Shown in pieces: positions 33,267-42,884 of a stretch of DNA of 64,000 nucleotides; the stretch's first letter is position 1; every line of letters starts with the position of its first letter. Position numbers and translations under genes: made by a program. The notes beneath the pieces are model-generated. The model saw nothing but the letters and a program-made list of their open reading frames with translations, searched no databases and was not told the origin of the DNA. The DNA comes from Mycobacterium sp. OTB74 (lineage in GTDB: Bacteria > Actinomycetota > Actinomycetes > Mycobacteriales > Mycobacteriaceae), in the NCBI RefSeq assembly GCF_029892685.1, contig NZ_JARXVD010000002.1, forward strand, positions 310,001 through 374,000, written 5' to 3'.

Positions 33267-34634
33267 CGGCAATAGCACCCGCACCACCGTGCCGCCACCA
33301 GTCCGTTCCTCGATGACGACGCTTCCACCGTGCGCGGAAACGATCTCCGCGACGATCGACAATCCGAGTCCGGTGCCACCGCCGCGGCGCGAGCGCGCGG
33401 AGTCCAGCCGAACAAACCGGTCGAATACCCGAACTCGGTCGGCGGCGGGAATTCCCGGACCGTCGTCGCTGACCAGGAGTTCGGCAAGGTCGCCCTGGGT
33501 GTGCACCGATACCTCGACCATTGAGCGGGCGTGCAGGTCGGCGTTGTCCAACAGATTTCGCAGCACCCGGGTGATGGCCCCGGTATCGCCGAAAATCCGG
33601 GTGGGCAGCAGGTCGGCAGTGACGGTGTGGGCTGTTTCGCGTCGCAACCGCGCAGTCTGCTCCTCAGCCAGGACATCCAGATCGATCTCGTCGGCGCGCA
33701 GCGTCAGTCCCCGCTCGTCCGCCCTGGCCAGCAACAGCAGATCCTCGACGAGCGCGCGCATCCGGTAAGCCTCCGGGATAAGGGTTCCGGAGGTCAGCTC
33801 TGTATTGAGCAGTTCGGGATGCGCCTGCCCGACCTCCAGCGCCGAAATGATAGCCGCCAGCGGACTTCTCAATTCATGCGACGCGTCGCCGACGAATCGA
33901 CGCTGAGCGGTATGGCCGGCTTCGATGCGGCCGAGCATCTCGTTCATGGTGGCCGCCAGCGCCGAGATCTCGTCGTGAGCCGACGGCATGGGCACCCGCT
34001 CGGTGAGATCTGACGTCGAGATGTCCGAGACCCAGTTACGGATGGCTTCCACCGACCGCAATGAGCGCTTCACCACCCAATAGCTGACGATGGCAGCTGC
34101 GGCGAAGATGACCGGCGCGGACACGACGAGAAGCAGCGCAACCGTTTTGAGCGTCGAGTCCACCGCCTCACTGCCACTGCCTACCAGAATTGTGTAGTCA
34201 CCCGTCGGGGTCTGCGTGCGCTGGCCGCTGATCCGCATGCTGTTGTCGCTGCCGCCGGCCGCGACTCCGGTGCGTAGGCCCAGGCCGAAGTCGGCAGTCG
34301 GGGCCAGCGGTGTAGCCGGTGCGTGGGTTGAACGGCGCACCACTTGATCGGCCTGGTTGATCACCTGGACGGCGACCACCCGCTGACCGGTGGCAAACAA
34401 CGAGGCATCCAACTCGTCAGGCGCATCATCGCGCAGCGCCGATATCAGGCTGCCGACGCGGTCAGCGGCCGCATAGTCCACACTCCGCAACAGCGTCGTG
34501 CTCAGAACCGCGATCAGCCCCAGGCCGGCGATCAACAGCGCGATCAACACCACCGATCCCGATACCACCGCCGAACGGGCGGCAATCCCCCAGTGTCGCG
34601 GCCCCCAGTATCGAAGCCCACCGCCGCTGCCCAT
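33255..34634 (-). CDS. Two-component sensor histidine kinase
   Basis: About 459 residues from the ATG at 34632-34634 (MGSGGGLRYWG); an alternative upstream start at 34721 adds 29 residues. Architecture: TM1 (AVVSGSVVLIALLIAGLGLI), a 120-residue extracytoplasmic sensor, TM2 (LLLVVSAPVIFAAAAIVSYW), HAMP (SLRSVEAIRNWV), the H-box with H253 in DASHELRSPLAA, then N-box (RVLRNLLDNADLHA), G1 (DDGPGIP) and G2 (GGGTGLGLSIV). It is encoded convergently to the response regulator, overlapping it by 12 bp. Partner assignment is by adjacency. Confidence 0.9.
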   Translation of the reverse strand: MGSGGGLRYWGPRHWGIAARSAVVSGSVVLIALLIAGLGLIAVLSTTLLRSVDYAAADRVGSLISALRDDAPDELDASLFATGQRVVAVQVINQADQVVRRSTHAPATPLAPTADFGLGLRTGVAAGGSDNSMRISGQRTQTPTGDYTILVGSGSEAVDSTLKTVALLLVVSAPVIFAAAAIVSYWVVKRSLRSVEAIRNWVSDISTSDLTERVPMPSAHDEISALAATMNEMLGRIEAGHTAQRRFVGDASHELRSPLAAIISALEVGQAHPELLNTELTSGTLIPEAYRMRALVEDLLLLARADERGLTLRADEIDLDVLAEEQTARLRRETAHTVTADLLPTRIFGDTGAITRVLRNLLDNADLHARSMVEVSVHTQGDLAELLVSDDGPGIPAADRVRVFDRFVRLDSARSRRGGGTGLGLSIVAEIVSAHGGSVVIEERTGGGTVVRVLLPSRQ

Positions 34635-34828
34635 GCCTGTGGACTGTAGGGCTGTCGGCGCACATCCGGTACCGCCGATCCGTTCTTGGCGATCTTTCAG
34701 CCCGCGCTTGCCAAACTCCACACGCCCGACCGCCTAACGCTGCGACCAGGGCCAGTTGAGAAGGAAGACGGAAGTAGCCATGCGGGCGATCACTCGAGGT
34801 ACCAAGAATCTCTGCGTCCAGAGCGGGC

Positions 34829-35473
34829 GTGCATAGCGTGCACAAGCTCATTCGCGCCGTGGTCGGGTTGTGCCTGACCCTGACGGCCATGGTGGTCACT
34901 TGCACCGGCACCGCACAGGCCGGGTTGGACAACGAACTAGCTCTGGTTGACGGCCAGGATCGGACGTTGACTGTTCAGCAGTGGGATACGTTCCTCAATG
35001 GTGTGTTTCCGTTGGACCGCAACCGGTTGACCCGTGAGTGGTTCCACTCGGGCAGGGCCAAGTACAAGTGCGCGGGCCCGGGCTGCGACGAGTTCGCCGG
35101 CACCTTGGAGCTGGGTTACCAGATCGGCTTCCCGTGGTCGCTGGGTGTGGGCATCAACTTCAGCTACACCACGCCGAACATCCTGTTCGACCAGGCCAGG
35201 TGGTACGGGCCGACGCCGTTCAACTCGATCATTACGCCGAACCTGTTCCCGGGTGTGTCGATCTCTGCCGACCTGGGCAACGGTCCGGGTATCCAGGAGG
35301 TCGCGACGTTCTCGGTGGATGTCTCCGGCCCCGCTGGGGCGGTGGCGGTGTCCAATGCGCATGGCACGGTGACCGGTGCTGCCGGTGGGGTGCTGCTGCG
35401 CCCGTTCGCCCGCTTGATCTCCAAGGCCGGTGACTCGGTGACCACCTACGGCGAACCCTGGAACATGAATTGA
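34829..35473 (+). CDS. MspA-family outer-membrane porin, variant constriction and Cys pair
   Basis: A 214-residue precursor; a 31-residue signal peptide ends TGTAQA and the mature protein begins GLDNELALVDGQDRTLT. Nearly every segment matches MspA, including GYQIGFPWSLGVGINFSY and PNLFPGVSISADLGNGPG. MspA forms an octameric goblet pore for small hydrophilic solutes. Two differences stand out: MspA D90-D91-G-D93 is replaced by DQAR (keeping D90; Q91, R93) with one residue less in this loop, and the rim region has KYKCAGPGCDEF where MspA has none of these Cys. The start is GTG at 34829. The HK gene is divergent. See findings. Confidence 0.95.
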   Translation: MHSVHKLIRAVVGLCLTLTAMVVTCTGTAQAGLDNELALVDGQDRTLTVQQWDTFLNGVFPLDRNRLTREWFHSGRAKYKCAGPGCDEFAGTLELGYQIGFPWSLGVGINFSYTTPNILFDQARWYGPTPFNSIITPNLFPGVSISADLGNGPGIQEVATFSVDVSGPAGAVAVSNAHGTVTGAAGGVLLRPFARLISKAGDSVTTYGEPWNMN

Positions 35474-35925
35474 CCGCCCGCGCAAGTTCGCCGAATACGC
35501 CACGCATGCGAGCACACCCACTCGCGCCGTGGCCGGAAACACGCACCCGACACACAATCAGCAAACATCACGCGGTGCTGCTTCGGCCACGTCGTCGGCC
35601 AGGGTCGACGCTTCCGCGGTGACCACGGCAGCGAAGTCTGGAGAGCCAAACCGATTGAGTTACAAAATGGCCACGTACAGCCCATCTGCAAGTTTTCAGG
35701 AGCTGCCAAGCCAACTCCAGGCAATCATCTCCCCGGACACGCAGGAGGTGCGCAGACACCTCGGTGCCGGTAGGGTCTCAAGCAAACTTCACTTTGCTCG
35801 CTACTTTTCGCTTATTGCGACCGAATCTGCGAATTTCAGCAATTACTTAGGCCGTAAACAGCAAAATTTGCCGTTCAGTCAGGTATGACATACTGCAGCT
35901 TTGCTCTAGAGAAGGTGGTCGTCGC
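35474..35925. other. 450-bp intergenic region, no gene supported
   Basis: Short open frames occur on both strands here but lack ribosome binding sites and family resemblance. The right half (35760-35890) is AT-richer and probably carries the promoter of the exported Ser/Thr-rich gene that starts at 35926, with AGAGAAGG at about 35908-35915 ahead of it. Confidence 0.4.
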
Positions 35926-37242
35926 GTGAGGTCGCAGAAACATCTGGCTACCGCATGCGGGCTGATGGCCGTCACCTTCCTGGTCTGCGGTCCGAGCACC
36001 GCGGTGGCTTTCGCACATCCCAACAACGATTCCGGTGGCGGTTCATCGTCCCCGGGGTCCTCGGGTTCCTCAGGCGCGGCCGGGTCTGGGGGCAGCGCCT
36101 CCCACGGCGGCGCTTCCGGCAGTGATTCGTCGAGCGGCGGCACATCCAGCACCACCACATCGAGCACCGGTTCTGAGAGCGGCAGCACGAACGCGGCCGG
36201 CGGGACGGGTTCGTCCACCACGAGCACATCCACCCCGAGCATCTCGACCTCAGCCGGCAGCACCTCGTCGACCAATACCTCGACCAGCCCCGGGGCGCCG
36301 TCGTCGATCACGATGAGCCCGCTCGGCGGCATGACCGGTCAGTTCACGCACGTCGTCGGCCAGCTCAACACCCAGATCAACAACCAAATCAAAGACACGC
36401 TGCCGCGCCTCGCTGAGGCCGCACGCAACGCGGGCCCCAGCACCCCACTCACCACCAAGAGCAACTCGGCGGCGGCCAATGCCGGGTCGTCGCCAAACTC
36501 GTCCTCTTCTTCGTCGAACGCAACAGGCAGCGTCACTCAGCCTTCGACCACAACGTCCGCATCGGCCAACACCTCAACCGCGACGCCGTCAATTCCTGGC
36601 ATCCCTCTCACCCCGGGAGCCGTCGAACAGGCGATCGTTTCCCAAGTTCCGTGGGCTGTCGCGTCAGTGCCGCTCACTGCCCTCGACCTGGTCAAGGTAG
36701 GGCTGCCTTTGGTGACCAACGCGATTCCGCTCCCCGGCCTGGCCGCGCTGCCGCTGTTCGCCGACGCTTTGATCATCAACCCGCTGGAGGCCACCGTCAC
36801 CGGACTGGCCAGCGCCGCGTCGACGCTGCCGTTCTTCTCGCCCAACCTGCCGACAACCGTGACGACGGTACAGATGACCAACCAGAACTTCCCGCGTACG
36901 ACCGCCCTCGCCACCTCACCCAACCCGCCGCTTGCGCCGAGTGTGGATGCGACCAGAATCAGCAACGCGCCGACGCCGGTGGCAACCGCAAAGGCACCAA
37001 CCCCAACACCCGCGCCCGAACACGTCTTCGCCGCCGACAACCATGTCGTCGCGCAGCCCGAATTCCGCAGCGGTTACCCGGACTACCTGCGCGCGGCCGG
37101 TATCGGCGAGGTTGCGGCCGTCGCTGTGCCAGGTTTCGCCGGCATCATGACCATCACTGCAGCCGGCGGACTCCTCGGATACCGTCAGGCTCGGGCCGGG
37201 CATGCCGCATCGCCCAGCAACGCAGCACGTTTCATGAGCTGA
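35926..37242 (+). CDS. Exported Ser/Thr/Gly-rich protein with C-terminal membrane segment
   Basis: A 438-residue protein. The signal peptide (MRSQKHLATACGLMAVTFLV) ends near VAFAHP. Then come a Ser/Thr/Gly low-complexity region (about 32-125), a short helical block (GQFTHVVGQLNTQINNQIKD), a second Ser/Thr tract, and a conserved-looking region (SIPGIPLTPGAVEQAIVSQV, PLLVTNAIPLPGLAALPLF in near form). It ends with a TM helix (VAAVAVPGFAGIMTITAAGG) and a short basic tail. GTG start at 35926. No LPxTG motif. Similar in style to the protein at 25646-26737; function unknown. Confidence 0.75.
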   Translation: MRSQKHLATACGLMAVTFLVCGPSTAVAFAHPNNDSGGGSSSPGSSGSSGAAGSGGSASHGGASGSDSSSGGTSSTTTSSTGSESGSTNAAGGTGSSTTSTSTPSISTSAGSTSSTNTSTSPGAPSSITMSPLGGMTGQFTHVVGQLNTQINNQIKDTLPRLAEAARNAGPSTPLTTKSNSAAANAGSSPNSSSSSSNATGSVTQPSTTTSASANTSTATPSIPGIPLTPGAVEQAIVSQVPWAVASVPLTALDLVKVGLPLVTNAIPLPGLAALPLFADALIINPLEATVTGLASAASTLPFFSPNLPTTVTTVQMTNQNFPRTTALATSPNPPLAPSVDATRISNAPTPVATAKAPTPTPAPEHVFAADNHVVAQPEFRSGYPDYLRAAGIGEVAAVAVPGFAGIMTITAAGGLLGYRQARAGHAASPSNAARFMS

Positions 37243-37285
37243 CCAGCCAGGAATACCGGCGCCGCCCAGCCGGTTGGGACTCGTT

Positions 37286-37708
37286 ATGACCGAACACGCT
37301 GAGCTGAGCCCCACCGACTGGGTACGCGAGCAGACCGAACGTATTCTGGCCCAAGGCACCACCGATGGCGTCGAGATCCTCGACCGCCCGGTGGTGCTGT
37401 TCACCACCACTGGTGCCAAGTCTGGCAAGAAGCGGTTGGTGCCCCTGATGCGCGTCGAACACGACGGTCATTACGCGCTGGTGGCCTCCAAGGGCGGAGC
37501 CCCTGAGCACCCGTCGTGGTACCACAACGTCAAGGCCAATCCCGCGCTGACAGCGCAGGACGGCGACAAGGTCGTGGAACTGACCGCCCGCGAACTCGAA
37601 GGCGACGAGCGACAGGTGTGGTGGGGCCGTGCCGTCGCCGCCTACCCGCCGTATGCCGAGTACCAGACCAAGACCGACCGACTGATCCCGGTATTCGTCG
37701 CGGAATAG
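37286..37708 (+). CDS. Deazaflavin (F420)-dependent nitroreductase family protein (Ddn-like)
   Basis: A 140-residue split-barrel protein of the mycobacterial Ddn family. Diagnostic pieces are VVLFTTTGAKSGKKRLVPLM, HPSWYHNVKANP and the C-terminal YAEYQTKTDRLIPVFVA. Family members reduce nitroimidazoles or quinones with F420H2 at the membrane; which substrate applies here is not known. The ATG at 37286 begins MTEHAELSP. It is convergent with the TetR gene, 3 bp apart. Confidence 0.88.
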   Translation: MTEHAELSPTDWVREQTERILAQGTTDGVEILDRPVVLFTTTGAKSGKKRLVPLMRVEHDGHYALVASKGGAPEHPSWYHNVKANPALTAQDGDKVVELTARELEGDERQVWWGRAVAAYPPYAEYQTKTDRLIPVFVAE

Positions 37709-37711
37709 TCG

Positions 37712-38266
37712 TCAGAGGGATATCTGGCTGGCGGACTCCAGCAACGCCTGTTCAAGCTGGCTGTCCGGCACGTCCTGCAGGCCGGGGTCCATGGCACTGC
37801 CATAAATTCCGGCAATGAGGAGCGACATGGCCACCCTGGTTCGGGTGTCTTCGTCCGCCATGCCTAGTACCTTCTTGAATCGCTGATTGATGGCGTCGCA
37901 CTCGTCGTTGGTGCTCACCAGGGAGTCGATGGCCGGGTCGCGGTAAAAGATAGCGGTGACCCGACGGTGCCGGACGGCTAGTTCAACCAACCCGGCGACG
38001 GCGGCCTTGCGCCTCGCCGGCCCGGCCGGCGAGGCCTCCACCTCTGTGATCAGTTGGTCGATTTCGGCATACATCGGGCGGATGACGGCCAGGACTATGT
38101 CGTCCTTGCAGTGGAATTGGTAGTAGACGGATGCCTTACTGACGCCAAGGTGGTCCGCAATCATCTGCAACGAGGTCCCGTTGACCCCGTGCTCAGCGAA
38201 GAGGACCAGCGCCGCGTCGATGACGCGCGCCCGCGCCGACCCGCGCGGTGATACCGACTTGGCCAA
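37712..38266 (-). CDS. TetR family regulator, probable repressor of mmpS5-mmpL5
   Basis: A 184-residue TetR protein with HTH GTSLQMIADHLGVSKASVYY at about 30-49. Divergent from the MmpS/MmpL operon across a 297-bp gap that holds a promoter with an overlapping 20-bp palindrome. In M. tuberculosis the mmpS5/L5 operon is instead controlled by the MarR-type Rv0678, whereas a TetR arrangement is known in M. abscessus (MAB_4384 type). Control of mmpS5L5 here is inferred from position and the palindrome. Confidence 0.85.
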   Translation of the reverse strand: MAKSVSPRGSARARVIDAALVLFAEHGVNGTSLQMIADHLGVSKASVYYQFHCKDDIVLAVIRPMYAEIDQLITEVEASPAGPARRKAAVAGLVELAVRHRRVTAIFYRDPAIDSLVSTNDECDAINQRFKKVLGMADEDTRTRVAMSLLIAGIYGSAMDPGLQDVPDSQLEQALLESASQISL

Positions 38267-38380
38267 TCAACTCTCCGTTGCCCTCGAAGTTTCCCCGGTC
38301 ACGCCGGATAACAGGCTGTCACGTGCATCACATAGATGCCTCAATGTGGTGGTCGACCTGCTGAAATTCATTCGATTAAC

Positions 38381-38430
38381 TTGTCTAAGTTTACCTTGGT
38401 GGCTACGCTAAATCTGCCGATCGGCAGATT
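38381..38430 (+). promoter_or_regulatory. Candidate mmpS5L5 promoter with TetR operator
   Basis: TTGTCT (38381-38386) and TACGCT (38404-38409), 17 bp apart, make a good -35/-10 pair. AATCTGCCGATCGGCAGATT (38411-38430), a perfect 20-bp palindrome, sits right after the -10, over the expected transcription start, where a bound repressor would block initiation. The start-site assignment is inference. Confidence 0.65.
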
Positions 38431-38543
38431 AGATGTCACGGGCGGCGACGACGCAACACCACGTGCCATCGCCCCTGTCCGGGCGATCCGCGGGGTGCGC
38501 GCCTGGCAGATTGTCAGGCGGTTCGACATACGGGAGGCCAGCA

Positions 38544-38567
38544 ATGACCAGAGTGATGACCGCATGA
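38544..38567 (+). CDS. 7-residue leader ORF overlapping the mmpS start
   Basis: GGGAGG (38532-38537), 6 bases before ATG 38544, opens MTRVMTA; its TGA (38565-38567) overlaps the MmpS ATG (38564). The only good ribosome binding site in the area belongs to this mini-ORF, since MmpS itself has none at normal spacing. It suggests translational coupling. Confidence 0.45.
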   Translation: MTRVMTA

Positions 38568-38995
38568 GCCGCGTGGTCAAGCGCATGTGGATCCCGCTGC
38601 TGATCCTGGCCGTGGCCCTGGTCGCCGGATTCACCGTGCAACGCGTACGCACCTACTTCGGCCAAAACCCCGTCATCGTCACCCCGCGCAACTTCGCCGA
38701 CGACGCCAAACCGTTCAAGCCCAAGGTCGTCACCTACGAGATCATCGGTGAACCCGGCGCCTACGCCGACATCAACTACCTTGACCTGGACGCCAAGCCT
38801 CAGCGCATCGATCATGCAGAGCTCCCGTGGAAGCTGACCCTGTCGACCACTGCGCCGGCCGCCTCGCCCAACATCGTGGCCCAAGGCAACGGCGACTCCA
38901 TCACCTGCCGCGTCACCGTCGACGATGAGCTCAAAGACAACCGGACGTCCAACGGCGTGCACGCCCAGACCTTCTGCCTGGTGAAATCTGCATGA
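38564..38995 (+). CDS. mmpS5: MmpS5-like membrane accessory protein
   Basis: A 143-residue MmpS protein: an N-terminal TM ([20 protein letters not shown]), then a periplasmic beta domain with [35 protein letters not shown], and [18 protein letters not shown] containing the two conserved Cys (ITCRV, TFCLV). Sequence is closest to MmpS5 ([16 protein letters not shown]). MmpS5 works with MmpL5 in siderophore export and drug efflux. It ends in an ATGA overlap with mmpL5. The ATG at 38564 is chosen because the TM follows directly; the frame upstream is not protein-like. Confidence 0.93.
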   Translation: MSRVVKRMWIPLLILAVALVAGFTVQRVRTYFGQNPVIVTPRNFADDAKPFKPKVVTYEIIGEPGAYADINYLDLDAKPQRIDHAELPWKLTLSTTAPAASPNIVAQGNGDSITCRVTVDDELKDNRTSNGVHAQTFCLVKSA

Positions 38996-41898
38996 GCACC
39001 CACACCCATAACAACGCCGACGTGCCCACGGTCCTGATCCCGAAAGCTGAGCCCCAGCGCCACAGCGGTATCGCGCGACTGATCCGCACGATAGCCATCC
39101 CGGTCATCATCGGCTGGATCGCCGTCATCGCCATCCTGAACACCGTCGTGCCGCAGCTCGAAGCGGTCGGCAAGATGCGCTCGGTGTCGATGTCACCGGC
39201 CGACGCGCCGTCGATGATCGCGATGAGGCAAGTCGGGTCGGACTTCAAGGAGTTCGACTCGGACAGTTCGGCCATGGTGGTGCTCGAGGGGCAGCAGCCG
39301 CTCGATGCCGCTGCGCACGAGTACTACAACAAGATCGTCGCCAAGCTGCAGGCCGACCCCGCGCACGTCGAACACGTCCAGGACTTCTGGAGCGACCCGC
39401 TGACCGCCTCGGGCTCTCAGAGCGCCGATGGCAAGGCCGCCTACGTGCAGGTCTACCTGCGCGGTAATCAGGGCGAGACCCTGGCCAACGAGTCGGCCGA
39501 GGCCGTCGAGAAGATCATCAACAGCGTCCCGCCGCCACCCGGCGTCAAGCCCTACCTCACCGGTGCCGCGGTTCAGGCCTCGGACATGAACGTGGCCGGC
39601 GACCGCAGCATGCAGATGATCGAGGGCGTCACGTTCGCGGTCATCATCGTGATGCTGCTGCTGGTGTACCGATCGATCGTCACCGTGCTGATTGAACTGC
39701 TGATGGTCGTGCTGCTGCTGTCGGCGGCCCGCGGCGTGGTCGCCATGCTGGCCTTCTACAAGATCATCGGCCTGTCGACCTTCGCGGTGAACCTGCTGGT
39801 CACCCTGGCCATCGCGGCAGCGACCGACTACGCCATCTTCCTGATCGGGCGCTATCAAGAGGCGCGCGGTGCCGGCGAGGACCGGGAAAGCGCGTACTAC
39901 ACCATGTTCCATGGCACTGCGCACGTCATCCTGGGCTCTGGCCTGACCATCGCCGGTGCCACTTACTGCCTGCACTTCACCCGGTTGCCCTACTTCCAGA
40001 CACTCGGTGTGCCACTGGCCATCGGCATGGTTGTCGTGGTGTTGGCCGCCCTGAGCTTGGGCCCCGCCCTCATCACCGTGTTCACCAAGTTCGGCAAGAC
40101 ACTCGAACCCAAACGTGCCATGCGGGTGCGCGGCTGGCGCAAGATCGGCGCTGCCATCACCCGCTGGCCCGGGCCGATCCTGGTCGGCGCCATCGCACTA
40201 TCGCTGGTCGGCCTGCTAACCGTGCCGGGCTATCGCACCAGCTATGACGACCGCAAGTACCTGCCCAAGGATCTGACGTCCAACGAAGGTTTCGCGGCCG
40301 CCGACCGGCACTTCTCCCCGGCCCGCATGAATCCGGAGCTGCTATTGGTCGAATCCGACCACGATCTCCGCAACTCGTCCGACTTCCTGGTGATCAACAA
40401 GATCGCGAAAGCTGTTGTGGCCGTGCCGGGTATCGCCCAGGTGCAGGCCATTACGCGGCCGCAGGGCACGCCGATCGAGCACTCGACCATCCCGTTCACC
40501 CTCGGTATGCAGAGCACGGTTCAGGTGATGAACCAGAAGTACCAGCAGGACATGATGAAGGACATGCTCAAGCAGGTGTCCGACATCCAGGTGAGCATCG
40601 ACACCATGACCAAGATGCAGGGCATCACGGTTCAGATGGCCGCCATCATGCACAGCATGGTCGGCAAGATGCACGGCATGGTGGCCGACGTCCAGGACCT
40701 GCGGGACCATATCTCGGACTTCGACGACTTCTTCCGTCCGATCCGCAACTACCTGTACTGGGAACCGCACTGCTACGACATCCCGGTCTGCCACTCGATG
40801 CGCTCGATCTTCGACACCCTCGACGGCATCGACACCATGACCGACGACATCCAGAGCATCCTCCCGGACATGGACAAGATGGATGCCCTGATGCCGCAGA
40901 TGGTCGCGATCATGCCGCCGCAGATCGAGACCATGAAGAACATGAAGAAGTACATGCAGATCATGTACGCCACCCAGAAGGGCCAGCAGGATCAGCAGGC
41001 CGAGGGGTCGAAGAACTCCAGCGCCATGGGTGAGGCCTTCGACAAGTCCAAGAACGACGACTCCTTCTACCTGCCGCCCGAGGCCTTCGACAACCCCGAC
41101 TTCAAGCGCGGCATGAAGAACTTCATCTCGCCGGACGGCAAGTCGGTGCGGTTCATCGTGCAGCATGAAGGAAACCCCCTGACACCAGCGGGAATTCAGC
41201 GCATCGACGCCATCAAGCAGGCCACGAAGGAGGCGATCAAGGGCACCCCGCTGGAGGGCTCCAAGATCTACCTGGCCGGTAGCGCCGCGACGTTCAAGGA
41301 CATGGCCGACGGTTCGCAGTACGACCTCTTGGTGGCCGGAATCTCCGCGCTGGCACTGATTTTCATCATCATGCTGATCCTCACCCGCTCGGTGGTGGCA
41401 GCGGCGGTGATCGTGGCGACGGTGGTGGTGTCACTGGGTGCGTCGTTCGGCCTGTCAGTGCTGATCTGGCAGCACCTCGTCGGCCTGGAGCTGCACTGGA
41501 TGGTGCTGGCCATGTCGGTGATCATCCTGTTGGCCGTCGGCGCGGACTACAACCTGCTGCTGGTGTCCCGGTTCAAGGAAGAGATCCACGCCGGGCTCAA
41601 TACCGGCATCATCCGCGCCATGGGCGGCACCGGTTCGGTGGTCACCTCGGCCGGTCTGGTGTTCGCGTTCACCATGATGTCCATGGCGGTCAGCGAGCTG
41701 CACGTGATCGGCCAGGTCGGAACGACCATCGGTCTGGGTCTGCTGTTCGACACCCTGGTCATCCGCAGCTTCATGACGCCGTCTATCGCGGCGCTGATGG
41801 GCAAGTGGTTCTGGTGGCCGCAGATCGTGCGTCAGCGGCCCAAGCCGGTGCCGTGGCCTTCACCCAAGAAGGTGGCCGAGCCCGTCACAGTTGGCTAG
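38992..41898 (+). CDS. mmpL5: MmpL5-like RND transporter
   Basis: A 968-residue RND-family transporter with 12 TM helices. TM1 ([19 protein letters not shown]) is followed by a large periplasmic loop; central TM helices carry [13 protein letters not shown] and the C-terminal set [16 protein letters not shown], the Asp-Tyr pairs for proton coupling. The second loop holds the long Met-rich coiled-coil hairpin (about 505-670, e.g. [18 protein letters not shown]) with the Cys pair HCYDIPVC, typical of MmpL4/5. Exports carboxymycobactin and underlies bedaquiline/clofazimine tolerance in relatives. Coupled to mmpS by a 4-bp overlap. Confidence 0.95.
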   Translation: MSTHTHNNADVPTVLIPKAEPQRHSGIARLIRTIAIPVIIGWIAVIAILNTVVPQLEAVGKMRSVSMSPADAPSMIAMRQVGSDFKEFDSDSSAMVVLEGQQPLDAAAHEYYNKIVAKLQADPAHVEHVQDFWSDPLTASGSQSADGKAAYVQVYLRGNQGETLANESAEAVEKIINSVPPPPGVKPYLTGAAVQASDMNVAGDRSMQMIEGVTFAVIIVMLLLVYRSIVTVLIELLMVVLLLSAARGVVAMLAFYKIIGLSTFAVNLLVTLAIAAATDYAIFLIGRYQEARGAGEDRESAYYTMFHGTAHVILGSGLTIAGATYCLHFTRLPYFQTLGVPLAIGMVVVVLAALSLGPALITVFTKFGKTLEPKRAMRVRGWRKIGAAITRWPGPILVGAIALSLVGLLTVPGYRTSYDDRKYLPKDLTSNEGFAAADRHFSPARMNPELLLVESDHDLRNSSDFLVINKIAKAVVAVPGIAQVQAITRPQGTPIEHSTIPFTLGMQSTVQVMNQKYQQDMMKDMLKQVSDIQVSIDTMTKMQGITVQMAAIMHSMVGKMHGMVADVQDLRDHISDFDDFFRPIRNYLYWEPHCYDIPVCHSMRSIFDTLDGIDTMTDDIQSILPDMDKMDALMPQMVAIMPPQIETMKNMKKYMQIMYATQKGQQDQQAEGSKNSSAMGEAFDKSKNDDSFYLPPEAFDNPDFKRGMKNFISPDGKSVRFIVQHEGNPLTPAGIQRIDAIKQATKEAIKGTPLEGSKIYLAGSAATFKDMADGSQYDLLVAGISALALIFIIMLILTRSVVAAAVIVATVVVSLGASFGLSVLIWQHLVGLELHWMVLAMSVIILLAVGADYNLLLVSRFKEEIHAGLNTGIIRAMGGTGSVVTSAGLVFAFTMMSMAVSELHVIGQVGTTIGLGLLFDTLVIRSFMTPSIAALMGKWFWWPQIVRQRPKPVPWPSPKKVAEPVTVG

Positions 41899-41910
41899 CC
41901 CTTCGCCGCT

Positions 41911-41958
41911 GTTGCGGTTTGTGACGAAATTCAGCAGATTTTCGTCATAAACCGCAAC
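41911..41958. terminator. Hairpin terminator between convergent mmpL5 and ldt
   Basis: GTTGCGGTTTGTGACGAAA (41911-41929) pairs with TTTCGTCATAAACCGCAAC (41940-41958), 19-bp arms with one mismatch and a 10-base loop. It lies 13 bp after mmpL5 and 16 bp before the ldt stop, so it likely ends both. Its right part is echoed at 42885-42927. Confidence 0.75.
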
Positions 41959-41973
41959 GTCGGCGGAGCAAGC

Positions 41974-42819
41974 TCACCACTGATCCCAGGGCACGCTCCA
42001 GTCGCCGTTCTGCCACAACTGCAATGGCTTGCCGCCTGTGTTGCGCACCTCCACGACGTCGCCAGGTACCGAGAAGTTGTAGAACCACACGGCGTTGTCG
42101 TGGTTCAGATTCAGGCAGCCGTGGCTGGTATCGGTGTTGCCTTGCGCCCACACAGTGGCGTCGAGCTCGTGCAGATAGATCCCATCGGTGCTGACTCGCA
42201 CCGCATACGGAATGGACTCCTTGTAGCCCAGGTGCGAATTGATCGGCAGCCCGTACGTAGACGAATCCATGACCACCGGGTTGGTCTTGTCCAGCACCGT
42301 GTAGGTACCCGGCTGAGTCCAGAAACTCAGTGACTTGCCGTTGACGGTTTCGGTGCCGCCTCGCCCCATGGACGTCGGCATCTTGCGCACCAATGTGCCA
42401 CCGTCGAACACGCTGACCTGCTTGGTGGCATCGTCGGCGATCGCCAGATGCGAGGCACCGATGGTGAAAGTCGGTCCGCCGCCGACGGATACCACCGTGC
42501 CCGGCTCCCAGTACTGCGGCGGACGGAAGTGCGCGGTCTCATTGTTGACCCAGTGCCACGCGCCGGCCACCGGCGGATTGGCTGTCACCGCCATCTGCTG
42601 TTCGGCAGCTGCATGATCAACCGGACCGTCGAAATGCGCCACGATAACCGTTCCCACCCCATAGGTCGCGCCGTCCCGGATCGGCGCACCGGAGGTCATC
42701 GCGAACGACACCGGCGGCGGGCCAGGAGGCGGAGCATCGTCATCGGCGAAGGCCACCCCTGCGGGTGCCCACAAGACCAGAGCCGACATGACCACAACCG
42801 ACGCACGCGCTATCTGCAT
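41974..42819 (-). CDS. L,D-transpeptidase (YkuD domain) with Ig-like domain
   Basis: A 281-residue exported enzyme. The signal sequence (MQIARASVVVMSALVLWAPA) is followed by an Ig-like domain (about 45-135, GAPIRDGATYGVGTVIVAHF) and the YkuD catalytic domain (about 145-270). The active-site motif HELDATVWAQGNTDTSHGCL (HxnSHGC) places the nucleophile at C235. L,D-transpeptidases form 3-3 cross-links or attach Lpp-type proteins; mycobacterial paralogues are carbapenem targets. The inner ATG at 42819 is preferred as the signal begins there; the upstream start at 42864 adds 15 residues. Confidence 0.92.
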   Translation of the reverse strand: MQIARASVVVMSALVLWAPAGVAFADDDAPPPGPPPVSFAMTSGAPIRDGATYGVGTVIVAHFDGPVDHAAAEQQMAVTANPPVAGAWHWVNNETAHFRPPQYWEPGTVVSVGGGPTFTIGASHLAIADDATKQVSVFDGGTLVRKMPTSMGRGGTETVNGKSLSFWTQPGTYTVLDKTNPVVMDSSTYGLPINSHLGYKESIPYAVRVSTDGIYLHELDATVWAQGNTDTSHGCLNLNHDNAVWFYNFSVPGDVVEVRNTGGKPLQLWQNGDWSVPWDQW

Positions 42820-42884
42820 GGCGTAACAGTACCGATGAGATAGGCCCGCAACGGCCGGCGACACCAGCGCCGAGAGTGCCGTTC

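Noticed and set aside
35529..35888. 119-codon plus-strand frame in the intergenic region
   Set aside because: No ribosome binding site, no recognisable family, and AT-rich promoter-like sequence at its end; treated as non-coding.
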